Shown one piece after another: positions 61,388 to 64,000 of a stretch of DNA of 64,000 nt. The first letter of the stretch is position 1. Each line of letters begins with the position of its first letter. The stretch covers positions 3,162,001 through 3,226,000 of the forward strand of contig NC_056767.1 of assembly GCF_018687715.1 (NCBI RefSeq). Direction: 5' to 3'. Under the pieces are notes generated by a model. That model had not been told where the DNA came from and made no database searches. It saw only the letters and a program-made list of their open reading frames with translations. Source of the stretch: Carya illinoinensis (Eukaryota > Streptophyta > Magnoliopsida > Fagales > Juglandaceae). The translations under genes and the position numbers were made by a program.

Positions 61388-62505
61388 GTGGAAACTACAT
61401 TATGTGTAGTACTATAAAAAAATGTCGACATGCATGCCATGAAAACTGTGGATATGCCCTTTTCTTTTGTTTTTTCCCTATCTTTTGTAAGAGTAAAATA
61501 ATGTGTTGGCATTGTTTAATGACAAAAGTTGATATATTAGATGAGTAATAATTGAGTTGGATTAATTCACAGAGATATATAATTCATTAATAGATCCATA
61601 CATTACTCACGGTCGATCAAAGCTTGTATAGAAATCGATCTCCCTCGACACTGGTGTTTAATTTAAACTATAAAACTTAGTTTTATGAAATCTTGAAATG
61701 ATCATTACAATATGATCTTTTTTTTTAATAGTAGGTTAATTTATAGACGATGCATGGCTGAGCATTGGAGTGACCCAATAATTAGCTATACATAGATTAT
61801 CTCCCCCTTGTTGATAGATAATACTTGATCAATGCCAAATCTTTACAAAATAAAAGTGGATCACACCAAGATAACATCTCTCTAATCTTCAAGTTCCAAT
61901 GCTAATTATCAGTCTAATAAAACTGCTTCAAAACTCATATCGTCGACAAATCTTGATTATTATTAGGTGTGTAACCGGTCTAGTTTTGTTCAACTTTATA
62001 CAAATTTTAAGACCGAATAGATATGCATTGGTTTTGCATTCTTAAGAATAGGTCCCGGACCCGTTACCTTTCTAAACCAGTACTTCTGATTTTACCAGTT
62101 TCGTTCCGGTTCGGTTTTTCGATTTTAATTAAGTGTCAATATTATAAAAAAAATGTAATTTTCTAATGTATACTAATTAATTAAAGTAAAATGTAATTAA
62201 TATATATATATTTTATATCAATAACATATGATCAAACAAATATTCATATTTAAGATTAAAATCATATGTTATAAATTACAATATAAAATTATTTCATATA
62301 TAATTATATATTTTATATAATATTAAAAATTAATTTATACATTTTATAAACCGGTCTAGTCCTATCCCAGAAAGCCAAGAAATGAAACTGGATCGGATTT
62401 AACCAGTTTTTAAAATATAGAAACGGTCCCGTATCAAACCGGTTAAATCCAGTTCTCTGATTTTTCGATTTAAATTTTCTCTCCTAATTATTGCTACTGA
62501 TGTGA
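61388..62505. other. AT-rich intergenic DNA with CCGGT-rich repeat
   Basis: Between about 61970 and 62470, words such as AACCGGTCTAGT, GGTTCGGTTTTTCGATTT and AAACCGGTTAAA occur several times. This looks like a dispersed repeat related to polypyrimidine/CCGGTT-type plant repeats. There is no coding capacity. Confidence 0.35.
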
Positions 62506-62670
62506 ACGGCTTCAGTGCTATTTTTCTTGAGAACTGAAGTTGATTTATAGGCTTATAGTGGCATATTTATGATACTTGCAATATAAATGCATGTCAATAT
62601 GGTAGGTATTATTGAGAAGGATATTCATGCCTTTTCTTTTATATGCATATGTATGTTTTCCAATTAGGAG
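62506..62670 (-). repeat. Second, gene-less copy of the acyl-activating-enzyme promoter region
   Basis: GGCTTCAGTGCTATTTTTCTTGAGAACTGAAG... through ATAGGCTTATAGTGGC and CATGCCTTTTCTTTTATATGC aligns with 61335-61490 (AGCCTTCGTGTAGCTATTTCTCAAGAGAATGGAAG..., ATTTATAGTGG..., GCCCTTTTCTTTTG). No enzyme coding sequence follows this copy. Confidence 0.45.
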
Positions 62671-63190
62671 CTGAGAACAATTCGAGCGAGGAAAGTCATG
62701 GCTCAAGTACGGATTTTGTGTTAATATTCAACTTTTTGTATTGTTTTCTTGTCGAAGAAAGGCAGGGAAGGCTCAATACAAAATAAGGTCTAAAACAAAA
62801 TTTAAATGAGTCATTTTTAATTATAATACAATAAAATTAGACATTGTTTAAAATATTAAAACAAAATTTTTTGAGTTTATATTTAATTTAAATTTTGTGC
62901 CTCAATTTAACAAGTCTTAAAAAGAATTATTTAAAAATATAAATTATTCATTTGATTAAATATTAAATTTAACATCATGGTGCATTCCACACATTGAAAA
63001 GTATAAAAATTATTTTTTATAAGTAAAAAATATAAAAATATTTAAATTTTTATTTAATAAAATAGTTTTTATATTTTTTTTCTAAAACTTAAAATAAAAA
63101 TTATTTTTATTTTTAATTGTAAGGGCCTCCAAGCCTAAGTGGCCTTACCCTTGAGACAGCTGAAGATAGGACATATAAAGATTGGAAAAG

Positions 63191-63347
63191 TATAGTTGCA
63201 AGTACAATTATATACTAATCTGTACACTAATGTGATGTGATTGATTAAAAAGTAAATTTTATTGAAAGCAATGTTAATTTAAATTTTAAGTATGAATAAA
63301 TCAGTATTAATACATAGATTAGTATACGACTGTACTTGTATATAGCA
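63191..63347. mobile_element. MITE with about 30-bp inverted ends
   Basis: The left end (GCAAGTACAATTATATACTAATCTGT) pairs with the complement of the right end (AGATTAGTATACGACTGTACTTG). Shared features are CAAGTACA and TATACTAATCT. The short A/T-rich body includes GATGTGATTGATTAAAAAGT. The target duplication is not clear. Confidence 0.5.
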
Positions 63348-64000
63348 AAACTCATAAAGATTTATCAAAGGACAAATAATGGGAAAAGTCACCCCCATGC
63401 AGTTGGGTTTGAGGATTACTCCAAGAAACCTGTAGTAGGCGAGCACCAGGATGTGCTCGATAGCCGGCCACATACATGCTCGTATCGTCGTATGCTGCTG
63501 GACAAGCCCAGCCCCAACATGCAGTAGCAAGCAGAAAGAAAGTGAAAGATTTTGTTTTAATGTTCTGATAATATGTTCTGAATTGTCAGATCCCGGCGGA
63601 GGAAAATGACCTCAAAGACAAGGAATAAAGGCTTCATTTCCATCGCCATAACCTCGATCATAGCAGCTAGCTTAACTTAGAGAGGCGTACGTAATTCCGT
63701 CAGCAGAACGCTTAAAAGAAAACAACGTACGTTTTTCACGAGGTAGCTCCACGGATAAGATCTAGAGTAGAACAAAGATATCACCCGCATATGCTTGCCA
63801 ACCTCTATACAAGTCAAGCTAATTGGCAATTAACACCTCCCTCGATAACTTTCCAAGTTCAAGAGAACCACTTTAATTAATTTGTTCCCTGCGAAAACTT
63901 CAAGACTCACCTCTCACCATTAATGATCTATATATATAAATGAAGATATACTGAGGGGTCTGCATTAGATCCCATCAACACTTCCCAATATATATACACT
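63348..64000. other. Right edge, no gene recognised
   Basis: Mixed-composition DNA with short overlapping frames on both strands at 63279-63530 that lack recognisable motifs. Nothing further is supported. Confidence 0.4.

Overview
The window looks like nuclear DNA of a dicot tree. It is AT-rich, with intron-containing genes (GT-AG introns), plant-type TATA boxes, MITEs, and every major class of plant transposon. An AT-rich dispersed repeat (copies near 28-230, 4665-4845, 8420-8720, 11890-12190 and, inverted, 53770-53945) and the MITE families resemble those of walnut, hickory and pecan (Juglandaceae). That assignment is an inference from memory of repeat style, not from a search.

Layout. (1) 1-5.5 kb: intergenic DNA with a 1.15-kb poly(A)-ended retroposon flanked by 14-bp target duplications, a frameshifted small gene, and a 219-bp MITE with 9-bp duplications. 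(2) 5.5-15.26 kb: a tandem triplication with units of about 3.4 kb. Each unit carries one small, basic, single-exon gene on the minus strand with its own TATA box. The frameshifted gene at 3.6-3.9 kb is a divergent fourth member. (3) 15,258-45,735: one CACTA (En/Spm) DNA transposon of 30.5 kb with CACTACAACAA ends and a TTG target duplication. It carries a tnp2-type transposase gene (19.5-36.5 kb) and a TNPA-like Ptta/En/Spm gene (40.8-42.6 kb). (4) Nested in the transposase, at 20,793-34,200 on the minus strand, is a 13.4-kb Athila-like Ty3/gypsy retrotransposon. Its two 2,697-bp LTRs look identical, it has a GCTAC target duplication, a tRNA-Asp primer site, an unbroken 1,817-residue gag-pol and a 145-residue accessory ORF. 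(5) 46.6-52.3 kb: a decayed L1-type LINE. (6) 54,139-56,040: an apparently intact five-exon gene for a TTC33-like tetratricopeptide protein. (7) 57,217-61,294: an acyl-activating-enzyme pseudogene with in-frame stops and a 67-bp tandem duplication, split by a 5'-truncated Ty1/copia element. (8) 61.4-64 kb: AT-rich DNA with a second copy of the pseudogene's promoter region and a MITE.

Order of events read from the nesting: the small-gene array formed first, then CACTA inserted at the edge of array unit 3. CACTA transposase has an in-frame stop independent of the later Athila insertion. The Athila insertion is very recent, as judged by its LTRs.

The likely functional cellular genes are the TTC33-like gene and the three small tandem genes. 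I see no new defence, metabolic or other multi-gene system. The least explained items are the small-gene family, with an internally duplicated motif in copy 3, and the coiled-coil accessory ORF of the young retrotransposon.
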